A stretch of DNA of 64,000 nucleotides from Pirellulales bacterium (GTDB lineage: Bacteria > Planctomycetota > Planctomycetia > Pirellulales > Lacipirellulaceae): positions 203,550 through 267,549 of the forward strand of contig JANQOF010000026.1 in NCBI GenBank assembly GCA_028279215.1, written 5' to 3'. Shown piece after piece: positions 39,558-48,912 of the stretch. The position numbers were made by a program, and so were the translations under genes. Every line of letters starts with the position of its first letter. Within the stretch, counting starts at the first letter, position 1. The notes beneath the pieces are model-generated. The model was given only the letters and a program-made list of their open reading frames with translations, searched no databases and was not told where the DNA came from.

Positions 39558-40844
39558 TCACCTCTCATTGTCCCCGCCAGTTTTCGTTTTCCTCTGTGTT
39601 TTTCGATGTTTTTCATTTCCCAAAGAGAATTTGAGTTGTCCATTTTGTCCGTTCTTGGGCCACAAAGGGACAATTGATCGGGGCAGGAAACGACGGATTT
39701 CTTGCTGAACATTATCCCCGGATTCCAAGTCAATGTCCTCCACTAGCCATCTGCCATCTCTTCTCGTCGCCGTAATGATCAGTGCGGCTCGTTGTCCGCG
39801 ATAGGAAACAGCAGCGTTCGTCACGGCTAGAAACCGGGTTGGATCAGACGGATGTACGACGGTCGATTCGATCGCCAAATCGCGAAAACCGTCGAGTTTG
39901 CGAATACCATCACCTCCACCTGGGTTTACCTCTAGTGCCTCCGCAAGCTTCGATTCCCCAGCCGACCACAACTTGAGGAATGCTTCCACCGTCTGTTCCG
40001 CAGTTCTGTTAGGATCTGCAACGCAAGTACGATATTGCCTAAGCTGACTCTCGTCCAGTCGCAGCGGAGCTTGAGGGTCTGCATACTCATTCTCTACGAA
40101 GTACCCATCAGGCACGTTCAGTTCAAACGTGTCGACGGGAAGGTCGATGTCGTATTGGAAGTCTTGGAGAACACGATTCTCGTCTGCAACTACTCTTACG
40201 GGCAGGAGTGTTTTCGGATCGACCCATACCTCCATCGACCTACCACCCGTCCCTGGCTCGATAACCGCGAACCCGTTCACAGAATCACCGTTGATCACTT
40301 TCTTGCCAAGCTCTCTAATCGAATCGGCGGAAATCGTACGCAGGCGTTCGACGTAGTTTATCTGCGGCAAAGGATCCTTCCGGTTATCATGAGTCAAGAC
40401 TGCCCGTCTCTTGTCGTGATCAACTCGGAGGGTCTTTTTCAGGTCGGGACGAATAATCCGCACGCCGCCCTCTGAATCGATCCGAAGCAGTGTTCCCGAC
40501 GCGATGTACTTCGTTGAACTCTCACCAACCACGAAGTTGTATGTAACGTTGCGAAGCTGGTTGAGCTGCTGCTGTACTTCAGCAAATGCCACAGACGTCG
40601 AGCCAAACGGCAATAAAGTTGCCGTCAAGATCAGGCACGCAGCGACAACACCACCCACAACGATTCGCCAACGAGTAGACGACACAGGTTTCTTCGGCTC
40701 GGGCAGCAAAACCGTTGAGGTGGGTCCGCTCTCTTCCAAAACGCTACGAACTTTACAGATCGCTGCGTTCGTCGATTCAGTCGACGGCGCGAAATCCTTC
40801 AATTCATCGACTCGCTGCAGAATGGTTTGGTCAGTAAATGCCAT
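39558..40844 (-). CDS. Membrane anti-sigma-like protein with LolA/MucB-like periplasmic domain
   Basis: About 428 residues: a cytoplasmic part (1-60), one membrane helix (about 62-80, IVVGGVVAACLILTATLLP), then a long periplasmic part with a lipoprotein-carrier-like fold (VQQQLNQLRNVTYNFVVGE...GTLLRIDSEGGVRI). This is the common planctomycete anti-sigma architecture. It follows the ECF sigma gene directly; the ATG at 40844 with AGGAGT is preferred over a TTG two codons earlier and overlaps the sigma stop region. The basic C-terminal tail is low-complexity. Confidence 0.75.
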   Translation of the reverse strand: MAFTDQTILQRVDELKDFAPSTESTNAAICKVRSVLEESGPTSTVLLPEPKKPVSSTRWRIVVGGVVAACLILTATLLPFGSTSVAFAEVQQQLNQLRNVTYNFVVGESSTKYIASGTLLRIDSEGGVRIIRPDLKKTLRVDHDKRRAVLTHDNRKDPLPQINYVERLRTISADSIRELGKKVINGDSVNGFAVIEPGTGGRSMEVWVDPKTLLPVRVVADENRVLQDFQYDIDLPVDTFELNVPDGYFVENEYADPQAPLRLDESQLRQYRTCVADPNRTAEQTVEAFLKLWSAGESKLAEALEVNPGGGDGIRKLDGFRDLAIESTVVHPSDPTRFLAVTNAAVSYRGQRAALIITATRRDGRWLVEDIDLESGDNVQQEIRRFLPRSIVPLWPKNGQNGQLKFSLGNEKHRKTQRKTKTGGDNER

Positions 40845-40846
40845 GG

Positions 40847-41410
40847 TCAACTCCTACGGTTGGGCGCGCCCTCACGGCATGAAGGACTGCGCGGAACGGC
40901 CAAGTGGGAATCTGTCTGGCCAGCAAGAATCTCTCGAAGATGAGCAATCGCTTTACTACAGATCGCTCGCACCTGATGTGGTGTCTTCTGTAACTGTACA
41001 GCGATCGACTCGTAAGACTGCTCTTCGAGTCGGTGGAGGACTATCACTTGCCGGCTGAGTTCTGAAAGCTGATCGAGCGCACGAAGAATCTCAGCGCGGG
41101 ATTCGCATCGCTCAAGAGAATCCCCCGGAGATGATGTGGGAGCAACCGGATCGTCCGAGAGGCTTTCTGATCGAACGCTTTTTTGCTGTTTTCGTCGCCA
41201 CTCGAATGCCAAATTGGTCGCTGTGCGAATCACGTAAGCAGTTTGATTCTGGGCATCGCCGAAAGATTCGCTCTTGCTGAGTCTGAGAAACAACTCTTGC
41301 AGCAAATCTTCGGCCGTGCTCTCGCACATCGTAAGTCGGGTCAGCAGTACATGAATACGGCTGCCGTGCGATTCGAGAATAGCAAGCAACTGTTGAACAC
41401 GTTGGTTCAT
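40847..41410 (-). CDS. ECF-type RNA polymerase sigma factor
   Basis: A 187-residue group IV sigma factor with region 2 (AEDLLQELFLRLSKSESF and AYVIRTATNLAFEWRRKQQKS) and region 4 (LSELSRQVIVLHRLEEQSYESIAVQLQ then VRAICSKAIAHLREIL). It would be held by the membrane anti-sigma encoded immediately downstream and released by an envelope signal. No target promoter motif can be inferred from this window. The start lacks a strong ribosome site. Confidence 0.9.
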   Translation of the reverse strand: MNQRVQQLLAILESHGSRIHVLLTRLTMCESTAEDLLQELFLRLSKSESFGDAQNQTAYVIRTATNLAFEWRRKQQKSVRSESLSDDPVAPTSSPGDSLERCESRAEILRALDQLSELSRQVIVLHRLEEQSYESIAVQLQKTPHQVRAICSKAIAHLREILAGQTDSHLAVPRSPSCREGAPNRRS

Positions 41411-41742
41411 TTCGCCATCACTTCCTGCAGACGTATGTTCTCTACAGACTTAGATGTTCATTTTGCCCAGAGCGCAACTTCCGAGTCAGAAGCTCGACTA
41501 ACCGACCGCAGGTTAGCTGTCGATAATTTGATCAGGCGTAAGAAAACGACGCATTCTAGGCGGTCCACACCATTTCATCTGGTCGGTCCTATCAGGACAT
41601 TGTCAGGAAATCGTGCCACTCTCCATCCTAGCAGAGCGACAATTGGTGACTTCCAACGACACCAAGCTAAAGATGGCGGGTTGTAACCCGCGTACCGCAA
41701 AGCCGTTAGCTGTTACCGCAAAACGACTTACGAAATATCGAA

Positions 41743-41988
41743 GTGGAGGCGGCGGGAATCGAAAGATCGGCCCCAATGTCGCAAGCCGTTGTGCCGCAAG
41801 CAGATGCGGCGTTGCAAGAATCGGCGTCTGCATTATGTCTGCAGCGCAGTGGCTCTGGTTGTCGTTTGTTGGCGTTGAATGACCCGCTGCTGTCCACGAT
41901 TGTGGAGCTATGGCCTGGTCTACCTGCAGATGCTCGTCGCGCGGTTTACATGCAATGTGCTGCGTTAGATGAACAGCCAAGTGACTAG
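41743..41988 (+). pseudogene. Relic frame, possibly the region downstream of a tyrosine integrase
   Basis: The translated start MEAAGIERSAP and the tail ALNDPLLSTIVELWPGLPADA resemble short frames commonly seen just after tyrosine recombinase genes in planctomycete genomes. No catalytic part of an integrase is present here. The DNA from 41795 to 41880 recurs, diverged and with a one-base shift, at 57540-57625, which argues for a copied element rather than a working gene. Identification is from memory of similar frames and needs a search. Confidence 0.4.
41795..41880 (+). repeat. Left copy of diverged ~86-bp direct repeat flanking the island
   Basis: Aligns in the same orientation with 57540-57625, sharing for example CGCAAGCAGAT and TATGTCTGCA, at roughly three quarters identity by eye with a one-base gap. 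The 15.7 kb between the copies holds the zinc-related genes. Confidence 0.6.
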
Positions 41989-42286
41989 GTGTCCACCTGA
42001 ACGCAAAACGGTGGCGTCCTGCTCTGCGTTTGCTGCGCCAGCCGTTCTCGTCGGCCGACGCACGGTTGTCGCCTCCATGGGGCAGCGCTATCTTGCTACC
42101 CTCGCCGCGTCGGACGCTGCGTCCTCAGCGAAAGACCCATCGCCAGTGCGAAGCTTTGACGATTAGCGTGACCCTGACGGCCGGATCACATTGGTTCGAT
42201 ATAGCGCCAGCTTCGGGTCGATTGGAAACGGGAGTTTTGCGCGATTGGCGCGGCTTTATTGGGAGTGAAGTAAGGAGGGATGCTCC

Positions 42287-43030
42287 ATGCGATATCTTTT
42301 TTGTTTGATTGCCGCCGTTTCCTTCGCCCCGGCGAGCAGCATTATTGCAGGGACGACGGAGCAGGTCGAAACGGCTGCTGAAAGCGGCAAGTACACCTAT
42401 GTGATGTTCTATCGTTCCAACGACGATGCGACGCAACGCATGGCGCGCGCGGTTCAGTCGCACGTTGCCGAGGTAGGCGACAGAACGACTTGGGTTACCG
42501 TAAATGTCCACGATCGCCGAGAAGCACCGCTCGTCAAACGCTTTGACGCCTCGAGAATTCCACTTCCGGCAGTCTTCGGCGTGGCACCCAACGGCGCGGT
42601 CACCGGCGTCTTTCGAGAAAAGGTGAACGAAGAACAGCTTCACATGGCAATTCTAACACCGATGTACTCGGACATGGTCAAAGGGCTACAAAGTCAGCGG
42701 ATTGCTGTGGTCTGCATGATGCCTGATGCTGACGCGCCAATTCCAACCGGCGTGAAGGCACTCCAGCAAAATCCGGCTTTCGAAGGAAAGCTCCATCAAG
42801 TAAGAGCCTGTGCATCCGACAGTTCTGAGGCCGAGTTCTTTCGTCGTATGCACGTTGATCCGGATCTGGACGCCCCAGTCGTGTTGGTTTTCGCTCCGCC
42901 CGGTACACATGTCGGAACGTTCGAAGCGACGGTGAGCGGTCAGGAACTCGCGCAGGCGCTGCACAGGTCAGGCAAGTGCAACTGCAGCAAATGCCAAAGG
43001 AACAGACGTGCGGCATCTGGAAAGCGTTAG
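42287..43030 (+). CDS. Secreted thioredoxin-fold-like protein with Cys-rich tail
   Basis: A 247-residue protein with a signal peptide (about 1-21), a thioredoxin-like fold region (YVMFYRSNDDATQRMARAVQ, then a VNVHDRREAPLVKRFDA strand-helix unit and PLPAVFGVAPNGAVTG) but no CxxC active site at the usual place. It ends in CNCSKCQRNRR, a likely metal or disulfide motif. TAAGGAGGG before the ATG is an excellent ribosome site. It precedes an ABC permease and ATPase on the same strand, so it may be a periplasmic partner of that transporter. Confidence 0.65.
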   Translation: MRYLFCLIAAVSFAPASSIIAGTTEQVETAAESGKYTYVMFYRSNDDATQRMARAVQSHVAEVGDRTTWVTVNVHDRREAPLVKRFDASRIPLPAVFGVAPNGAVTGVFREKVNEEQLHMAILTPMYSDMVKGLQSQRIAVVCMMPDADAPIPTGVKALQQNPAFEGKLHQVRACASDSSEAEFFRRMHVDPDLDAPVVLVFAPPGTHVGTFEATVSGQELAQALHRSGKCNCSKCQRNRRAASGKR

Positions 43031-43146
43031 GCACATGTTGGAACGAACCAGGTACAGGGTCACGAATCCTGGACACGAAGTCCGTCTTGACGCGCCTAGT
43101 GATGGTCTCACGTACCATTGAAATGGTGCTTGGCGAAGGGGTACCC

Positions 43147-44397
43147 ATGAGTTTCCATTCTCTAGTCTGGAAGGAAATGCGGCGCCGACCGGTACACAGC
43201 CTGACAGCTTTGCTGATCGTGGCCCTTGGAGTGTCAGCATTGGTCGCGGTCGAGAGCGTCATAACTTCGTCCGAGCAAAATGTCGCTTCGCAGATGCAGC
43301 AGCTTGGTGCGAACATCCTGATTCTCCCAGAGGGTGTGACGCTCCAGGACTACCATGCCGCTGATGCTCATGGCAAATCGCTGCCGGAAGAGTACGTCAC
43401 GCGAATCATGCTCGCCCAGCTTGTCGGTGTGGAGGAACTCGCTCCCAAGCTCTCCGTGCCGGTCGAAGTCGGAGGTGCATCCACCATGCTAACCGGCATT
43501 CTGCCGCGCACCGAGTTCTACAAGAAGTCGGCCTGGCAAAGCGTCGACCTGCTAACCGCGGACCTTGGTGAAAGCGCCGTCGGAAGGAAGCACGAGGGGT
43601 GCGGTGGTCGATCTTGTCAGATTGCAACGGCTGATAAGACCGACATTGGTTCATATGCCACGACGCGGATTGTGCATGAACTCGACATGAACGCTGCGCT
43701 AATTGGCGCGGACCTTGCGAAATCGCAGCACATCAAACAAGGGCAAACGATTCAAATCCTTGGTGCAAGGTTGAAAGTGGCGGGAGTTCTACCGGCTACC
43801 GGTACAAGCGACGATGGCCGTGTCCTCGCTCACCTGCACCGCGTTCAAGAGCTGGCGGATACTGGTCCGATCGTCAATGTGATCGAGGTGATGGGGTGCT
43901 GTGAGGAGGCAGCAGGTGGGTTGGTCGGCGAACTGGATGAACTGCTGCCCGATGCTCGCGTTGTCACCATTGCGCACATCGTCCAAACGCAGGTCACCGT
44001 CAACCGACTCATGAATCAACTGTCCTATGTGATTTTCGGGATCCTAATGCTGATTGGTGGGGCTAGCATCGCCAGTGTCATGTTCGCCAACGTCGCCGAG
44101 CGAAAACGTGAGCTCGGAACGTTAATGGCGCTGGGGGCTACGCCCAGCATGGTCAGTCGCCTGATCCTGATGAAGGCATCGGCGGTCGGACTCATTGGCG
44201 GAATCTGTGGAATGGGTCTCGGATTGGCCGCTGCATTTGCGATAGGGCCGCAGTTGCTCGGAGTAGCAACAAGCGTTTCGTTGAATGCCGTGATAATTGG
44301 GATGATCGCCGCTCTGACGGTCGCTCTTGTGGCGAGCTATCCACCCGCGAGAAAGGCCGCCCATTTGGATCCCTGCCTCTGTTTCCAAGATGCCTGA
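43147..44397 (+). CDS. MacB/FtsX-type ABC transporter permease
   Basis: About 416 residues: an N-terminal helix (SLTALLIVALGVSALVAVESV), a large periplasmic domain (MacB_PCD-like, with unusual Cys in EGCGGRSCQ and MGCCEE), and three C-terminal helices with the FtsX signature ERKRELGTLMALGATPSMV. The start at 43147 has GAAGGGG 8 bases upstream; the frame is open further back but overlaps the preceding gene. It pairs with the ATPase gene starting 100 bases downstream. Such systems move lipoproteins, peptides or drive periplasmic machinery; the cargo is unknown. Confidence 0.85.
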   Translation: MSFHSLVWKEMRRRPVHSLTALLIVALGVSALVAVESVITSSEQNVASQMQQLGANILILPEGVTLQDYHAADAHGKSLPEEYVTRIMLAQLVGVEELAPKLSVPVEVGGASTMLTGILPRTEFYKKSAWQSVDLLTADLGESAVGRKHEGCGGRSCQIATADKTDIGSYATTRIVHELDMNAALIGADLAKSQHIKQGQTIQILGARLKVAGVLPATGTSDDGRVLAHLHRVQELADTGPIVNVIEVMGCCEEAAGGLVGELDELLPDARVVTIAHIVQTQVTVNRLMNQLSYVIFGILMLIGGASIASVMFANVAERKRELGTLMALGATPSMVSRLILMKASAVGLIGGICGMGLGLAAAFAIGPQLLGVATSVSLNAVIIGMIAALTVALVASYPPARKAAHLDPCLCFQDA

Positions 44398-44496
44398 ACA
44401 CGCGACGGTTTGCGAGTCGCTGATAGAAAACCGCAATCCAGACCCTCAACACGCGTCACGCGATCTCTCCTTTCCAACACCATTGGGTCAAGCACA

Positions 44497-45189
44497 ATGC
44501 TCCGAATTGAATCGATTCATAAGGATTACCCCCGTGGACGCAGTGTTGTCCGTGCGCTGCATCCAACCTCGATGACCGCGAGTAAAGGTGAGCTTATAGC
44601 AATCGTTGGTCCAAGTGGGAGCGGCAAGTCGACACTGCTGTCGATGATCGGTGGGATGCTCTCACCCACCTCCGGCCGCATAGTATTTGAGGGAAAGTCG
44701 CTGTATGAGATCAGCGTTACGCAACGATCGCGATTGCGCAACGACCAGATCGGTTTTCTATTCCAGAGTTTCAATCTTGTTCCCTACCTAACCGCCGTCG
44801 AAAATGTGCAGTTGCCGATGACTTTCTATGGATCCGATCGAGTCAGTCAGCGGAACGAGGCGCGACGGCTGCTCGAAGAGTTCGGCTTGGCTGGGCGCCT
44901 AGACCACAAGCCAACCGAGTTGAGTGCTGGACAGCAGCAACGCGTTGCATTGGCGCGGACTCTTGCGATCCGGCCGAATCTGATTCTTGCAGACGAGCCT
45001 ACCGGAAATCTAGATCCCGAGTCACGTGACATGGTGATCCGGACATTGCACGATCTTTGTGATGAGGGTCGAACCACTATTCTCGTGACTCACGACGAGA
45101 CGGTTTCGGCTTCAGCTCATCGTGTGTTGCGTATTCGGGAGGGCCATACTTCGGCAGCCTCGCCAAATCGGTCGTGCGGCGCCGCCTGA
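44497..45189 (+). CDS. LolD/MacB-type ABC transporter ATP-binding protein
   Basis: A 230-residue ATPase with Walker [11 protein letters not shown]-loop [21 protein letters not shown], a signature that reads [13 protein letters not shown] (LSAGQ rather than LSGGQ), Walker [14 protein letters not shown] and the switch His in VTHD. I start at ATG 44497 ([11 protein letters not shown]), matching family N-termini. It serves the permease encoded just upstream. Confidence 0.92.
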   Translation: MLRIESIHKDYPRGRSVVRALHPTSMTASKGELIAIVGPSGSGKSTLLSMIGGMLSPTSGRIVFEGKSLYEISVTQRSRLRNDQIGFLFQSFNLVPYLTAVENVQLPMTFYGSDRVSQRNEARRLLEEFGLAGRLDHKPTELSAGQQQRVALARTLAIRPNLILADEPTGNLDPESRDMVIRTLHDLCDEGRTTILVTHDETVSASAHRVLRIREGHTSAASPNRSCGAA

Positions 45190-45337
45190 GCCCGTGTGCT
45201 GTTTGCAAAGAACGTGCTGGGGCATGCCAGTGTTGTTCCGTCGATGAAGCGATAGACGCGCTTCTCTCCCAAGGGTTCTTAGCGTGATTGCCCCTTCGGC
45301 TAGCAGATTGCACTTGCGAACTGCGTCGCTCCGATCA

Positions 45338-45928
45338 TCAATAACAGCGAGTGCGAACGACCGAACGCCAACGTCCAGAAGGGGCGATCACCGGCAAACA
45401 GGCCGGGGGATCGGGTATGGTCACTGCGGGCGACTCGATCTCGCCAAGGACGTTACCCAAATACAACCCGTCCGGAGCGAGATTGGCAATGAAGTACGGG
45501 AGCGGCTCGGCGTCAAGTGGACTCGTGAAGGTAAAACTGCCTTTTCTGCCAACAGGTATATCGTATTGCGGCTCGCACGATACGAAGGCTAGCCCAAAAG
45601 GATCTTCAAGCGGGTTATAATCACCTTCCCATCCTATCGGCCCCCGAAGGGATTCTAGATTCGCCGCTGGCCCAACGTTCAAGACAAAAGCGTTAATGTT
45701 GACGCCGCTGTTTGACGCATTTTCAATCTTGTAGACATATTCGATACGGCCGCTGCGAGTCGGCTTGGTTTCGAGTGAAATGTTCGCGATAAGTTCGGCT
45801 TGCGCTAGAGTTGTGTCACAGGCGATACACGAAGAATCTGTCGCGCAGTTTCCGCCTACCGTGGACTTGTTGGCAATTCGACGCGACTTCATGTTGAACT
45901 CCATTGTCAAAGTTCCAGTAACGTACAC
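45338..45928 (-). CDS. Hypothetical protein, possibly a degraded PEP-CTERM-like surface protein
   Basis: About 196 residues from a GTG at 45928 that has AAGGAG nine bases upstream. A beta-rich domain of the kind seen in exported planctomycete proteins is visible (IEYVYKIENASNSGVNINAFVLNVG, IPVGRKGSFTFTSPLDAEPLPYFIANLAPDGLYLG). The end reads IPDPPACLPVIAPSG and then turns basic, as if a PEP-CTERM tail had been frameshifted. No signal peptide is seen at the N-terminus, which starts with a Cys-containing region (CATDSSCIAC). I cannot assign a function. Confidence 0.5.
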   Translation of the reverse strand: MYVTGTLTMEFNMKSRRIANKSTVGGNCATDSSCIACDTTLAQAELIANISLETKPTRSGRIEYVYKIENASNSGVNINAFVLNVGPAANLESLRGPIGWEGDYNPLEDPFGLAFVSCEPQYDIPVGRKGSFTFTSPLDAEPLPYFIANLAPDGLYLGNVLGEIESPAVTIPDPPACLPVIAPSGRWRSVVRTRCY

Positions 45929-46121
45929 ATCTGGTTACTCCTTCAGCAACTGGAAACCGACGAACGGCGATATTCTCAGCATCAAGTTGGGACAGTGCAC
46001 TTCCCACTTGAGTCGTTGTGCGTATCGATTGTTGTAAGTAGCACGAGGTTTGGCCAAGCCGATTTGGTAGCATTCGGAGGACGTCTGCATATTGGTCGAA
46101 GCAGACACAGGCAGCCTTTTA

Positions 46122-46138
46122 TTGCAATCCGATTGCAG
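46122..46138 (+). promoter_or_regulatory. 17-bp palindromic operator candidate (site 1)
   Basis: TTGCAATCCGATTGCAG: seven of eight paired positions match. It lies 37 bases before the small gene that opens the TatD-queD-cobW run, a promoter position. It is related to sites at 48913, 52915 and 54676. I infer a Fur-family (Zur-like) box. Confidence 0.65.
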
Positions 46139-46174
46139 GTACTATCTTATTGTGCATGTCGTCCGCAGTCAAAT

Positions 46175-46432
46175 ATGGCTTCGATTTGGGAGATACTAGA
46201 ACTCATGCAAAAACCAAGAGAAGTCCTCGACCGCTACTATCTCGATGCGCGTTGCCAATTGTTGGAGATAGCGGCCATGCTAGATCGCTACGATCGATCG
46301 CGCGATGGTGTGGTAGAGTCACAAGACAAACGTATTGAGCTGATGTACGAGTCATTGGCAATGCTTGCCGAGCGCGAGACAACACCTAACCGAAGCGAAC
46401 GTCTATTGCACCACTTTTCTGAGCCAGTGTGA
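46175..46432 (+). CDS. Small helical hypothetical protein heading the metallochaperone operon
   Basis: Eighty-five residues, wholly helical, with ELMQKPREVLDRYYLDARCQLLEIAAMLDRYDRS. I do not recognise a family with certainty. It lies directly after operator site 1 and 33 bases before the TatD-like gene, suggesting membership in the same transcript. The frame is open 180 bases further upstream, but that part would overlap the operator and looks non-coding. Confidence 0.6.
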   Translation: MASIWEILELMQKPREVLDRYYLDARCQLLEIAAMLDRYDRSRDGVVESQDKRIELMYESLAMLAERETTPNRSERLLHHFSEPV

Positions 46433-46465
46433 TTCCTAATGTCACAATTCATTGACGGGTGAACC

Positions 46466-47305
46466 ATGCAAATCATTCAACCGCACTACCACGGAATTGC
46501 TCGCACTACTCAGGACTATGAGCGAATGGCAATGTCTGGAGTCGTCGCAGTCGCTGAACCTGCGTTTTGGGCTGGATTCGATCGCGCCTACCCTGAGACA
46601 TTTATTGACTACTTCCGACAAATCAGCGAGTTCGAGCCGACCCGAGCAGCCGAATATGGAATCCGGCATTTCTGTTGGGTAGGGGTAAATCCCAAGGAAG
46701 CCGAAAATCTACGGCTCAGCTTTGAAGTACTGGAGAAGATGCCAGAGTTCTTCTCACAGCCGACAGTGCTTGGTGTTGGCGAAATCGGTTTCCACAAGAC
46801 TACCAAGAACGAAGAACAGATTTTCGAGGCCCAAGTTCAGCTTGCCATCGATCACAATCAACTCATACTCATCCACACGCCACATCTCCAGGACAAAGTT
46901 CGCGGCACGCAGCGGACGCTGGATGTGCTGCGCAACATGAATGTCGATCCGCAGCGGGTATGGATTGACCACGTCGAGGAACACACGATCCGCGCGCCCC
47001 TGGATGCGGGGTACTGGGTTGGGTTTACTCTTTATCCCATCACCAAGTGCTCGCCGAGGCGCGCCGTAGATATGCTTGAGCTATACGGCCACGAACGCAT
47101 CCTCGTAAACTCTTCTGCGGATTGGGGACCGAGTGATCCGTTTACTCTACAGGAGTGCATTCAGGACTTTCGTCGACGCGGCCACTCTGTTCAAGAATCG
47201 ATCGAGGTTTTCCACAACAACCCTTGTCGATTCCTGGGCCAATGCTCGAAGTTCGACATCAATCCAGTTCGAATCGAAACAATAGAGAGTTGTGCGGTTA
47301 GTTGA
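46466..47305 (+). CDS. TatD-like metal-dependent hydrolase (EboB-type)
   Basis: A 279-residue TIM-barrel hydrolase. Metal-site marks run in order: PHYHG at residues 6-10 (replacing the usual DxHxH start), GEIGFHKTTKNE, LILIHTPH, IDHVEEHT, and VNSSADWGPSDP near the end. The closest type I recall is the EboB-like group rather than classic TatD nuclease. Substrate unknown. It sits between the small helical gene and queD in the operator-linked run. Confidence 0.75.
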   Translation: MQIIQPHYHGIARTTQDYERMAMSGVVAVAEPAFWAGFDRAYPETFIDYFRQISEFEPTRAAEYGIRHFCWVGVNPKEAENLRLSFEVLEKMPEFFSQPTVLGVGEIGFHKTTKNEEQIFEAQVQLAIDHNQLILIHTPHLQDKVRGTQRTLDVLRNMNVDPQRVWIDHVEEHTIRAPLDAGYWVGFTLYPITKCSPRRAVDMLELYGHERILVNSSADWGPSDPFTLQECIQDFRRRGHSVQESIEVFHNNPCRFLGQCSKFDINPVRIETIESCAVS

Positions 47306-47326
47306 TGGCTTTCGACGGAGACATTC

Positions 47327-47803
47327 ATGAACCTAGAGATTATGCGGCGCATCAAGTTTTGCGCGGGTCACCGGCTATATCAACATGGTGGCAAGTGCGA
47401 ATTCTTTCACGGGCACAACTATGTCGCCGAGTTCTACGTTACCAACCATCATGTTGATACGGTTGGTCGGCTGATCGACTTTGCGGATCTGAAGTCACTC
47501 TTCAAGGGGTGGCTGGATCAACATTGGGATCATGGGTTTATCCTCAATCAAGCCGACGAAAACGGCCTGAACGCCCTCAGATTGGTCGAGCCCTGCAAAT
47601 ACTATGAGCTGCCGTACAATCCTACCGCGGAGAACATGGCTCGGTACTTGCTGGAAGTCGTCTGCCCCGAGTTGCTGAGAGATACTGACGTGCGAGCAAC
47701 GCGCGTCGTGATCTGGGAAACAGAAGAAGCTTTTGCAGAGGCCCGGATGAGCGACGGCGACTCTCCAGCACCAGATTCGAATGCGGTCGCGGTGGCGCGA
47801 TGA
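47327..47803 (+). CDS. queD: 6-carboxy-tetrahydropterin synthase / PTPS-family enzyme
   Basis: A 158-residue tunnelling-fold enzyme. Zinc ligands His15, His28 and His30 are present and Cys24 gives the CxxxHGH motif (CEFFHGHNY) of QueD, which makes carboxytetrahydropterin for queuosine. Extra QueD copies (QueD2) are known members of Zur-controlled gene sets. All zinc ligands are retained here, so this is not a metal-free variant. Eleven bases separate it from cobW. Confidence 0.87.
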   Translation: MNLEIMRRIKFCAGHRLYQHGGKCEFFHGHNYVAEFYVTNHHVDTVGRLIDFADLKSLFKGWLDQHWDHGFILNQADENGLNALRLVEPCKYYELPYNPTAENMARYLLEVVCPELLRDTDVRATRVVIWETEEAFAEARMSDGDSPAPDSNAVAVAR

Positions 47804-47813
47804 TAGGAGGTAG

Positions 47814-48905
47814 ATGCAGTTGGCTTGGAAAAAAGGAAAGCGAATCCCCACCAATGTGATCATCGGGTTTCTCGGCTCCGGAAAGACAACCGCCATCGCA
47901 AAGCTAATCGATCATCGCCCCGCTGAAGAAAACTGGTCCATATTGATCAACGAGTTCGGCAAGGTCTCCATCGACCACACCTTGGTCGATTCCGGCCTGG
48001 ATGGAGTCGCAATTGAGGAGTTGGGTGGGGGGTGCGCATGCTGCACCATGGCATTGGTGTTCCGGCCGCTGATGGCCCAGTTTATTCGTCGTACGAAGCC
48101 TGACCGCCTCATACTAGAACCTTCAGGGCTAAGCCATCCAGCGAAAGTGGTCGACATTCTTCGCAGTCCGAACTTCGCTCGCTCCATCGATGTCCGCAAC
48201 ATCATTTGTTTGATCGATCCTAAAGACTTCGACGATGTTCGCTGGCGGGAAACGGAGGTGTTTCAAGATCAAGTTCAATTGGCTGACATCGTCGTATTGA
48301 ATTGGAGTGACAGCCGCGAGCGCGAGTTGATTGATCGCTGTCGTGAGTGGATCGAGAGCTTCAATCCTCCGAAACAGTTGATTGTCGAAGCCAGCTTTGG
48401 CGAAATCGACCCCAAATTGTTGGATCTCGAGTTTGAGGTCGTCCGTTTCCCACTTTTTGCCGAAGCTCATCCTGTGCCAGGTTCCCAAGTTGACGTGATT
48501 CCCGTGCTTGACTTGGTTTCGGAAAGCAATGACACAGAAGCTTCACTGGTTGAACACGAAGAGAATAGTCCCGCGCACAAGAGACCTTCCCCACGTAGCC
48601 CAGTCCGCTACCGAAACAACGATCCAGACTATGATGCAAGTGGGTGGATCTTTCACTCAGATGACGTCTTCAATAGGGATAAGCTCCTCGATCTTCTGGG
48701 TTACGTCCATCCGATCGTCCGATTGAAGGGTGTATTTCGATGTGAAGACGATTGGTGGACGATCAATCGAGCCAAAGACGCGACGAACTATGCAACAACT
48801 GCGTATCGACGCGACAGCCGACTCGAGATCATTCTCGACCAGAAGACATCGGGTTGGGAAGACTTCGAGATCGAACTACTAAATTGCCTGTCAATAGAAA
48901 CGTGA
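47814..48905 (+). CDS. COG0523 (CobW/ZNG-type) GTP-dependent metallochaperone
   Basis: A 363-residue G3E GTPase: Walker A GFLGSGKT (18-25), the GCxCC metal motif in GGGCACCTM (Cys74, 76, 77), EPSGLS, and a C-terminal CobW_C domain (DPDYDASGWIFHSDD then VRLKGVFRCEDDWW). The usual NKxD specificity motif reads LNWSD. COG0523 proteins near Zur-type genes are known zinc chaperones. AGGAGGT precedes the ATG by three bases. It converges with the FmdB-like gene. Confidence 0.9.
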   Translation: MQLAWKKGKRIPTNVIIGFLGSGKTTAIAKLIDHRPAEENWSILINEFGKVSIDHTLVDSGLDGVAIEELGGGCACCTMALVFRPLMAQFIRRTKPDRLILEPSGLSHPAKVVDILRSPNFARSIDVRNIICLIDPKDFDDVRWRETEVFQDQVQLADIVVLNWSDSRERELIDRCREWIESFNPPKQLIVEASFGEIDPKLLDLEFEVVRFPLFAEAHPVPGSQVDVIPVLDLVSESNDTEASLVEHEENSPAHKRPSPRSPVRYRNNDPDYDASGWIFHSDDVFNRDKLLDLLGYVHPIVRLKGVFRCEDDWWTINRAKDATNYATTAYRRDSRLEIILDQKTSGWEDFEIELLNCLSIET

Positions 48906-48912
48906 CATGCCC

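Larger units (their letters stand above)
41411..42286. other. Degraded intergenic stretch at the island's left edge
   Basis: About 875 bases without an intact gene between the sigma factor and the thioredoxin-like gene. It contains the left copy of a duplicated segment (41795-41880) inside an 81-codon relic frame (41743-41988). The part from 42000 to 42270 has open frames but nothing recognisable. Confidence 0.55.

Noticed and set aside
39512..39650. Direct repeat GTCCATTTTGTCC (39512 and 39638)
   Set aside because: Two copies of 13 bases, one inside the anti-sigma coding tail; probably chance or a local duplication with no clear role.
41744..41763. tRNA-like string GGAGGCGGCGGGAATCGAA
   Set aside because: It resembles the reversed 3' half of a tRNA, but the rest of the cloverleaf is missing; read as part of the integrase-associated relic.
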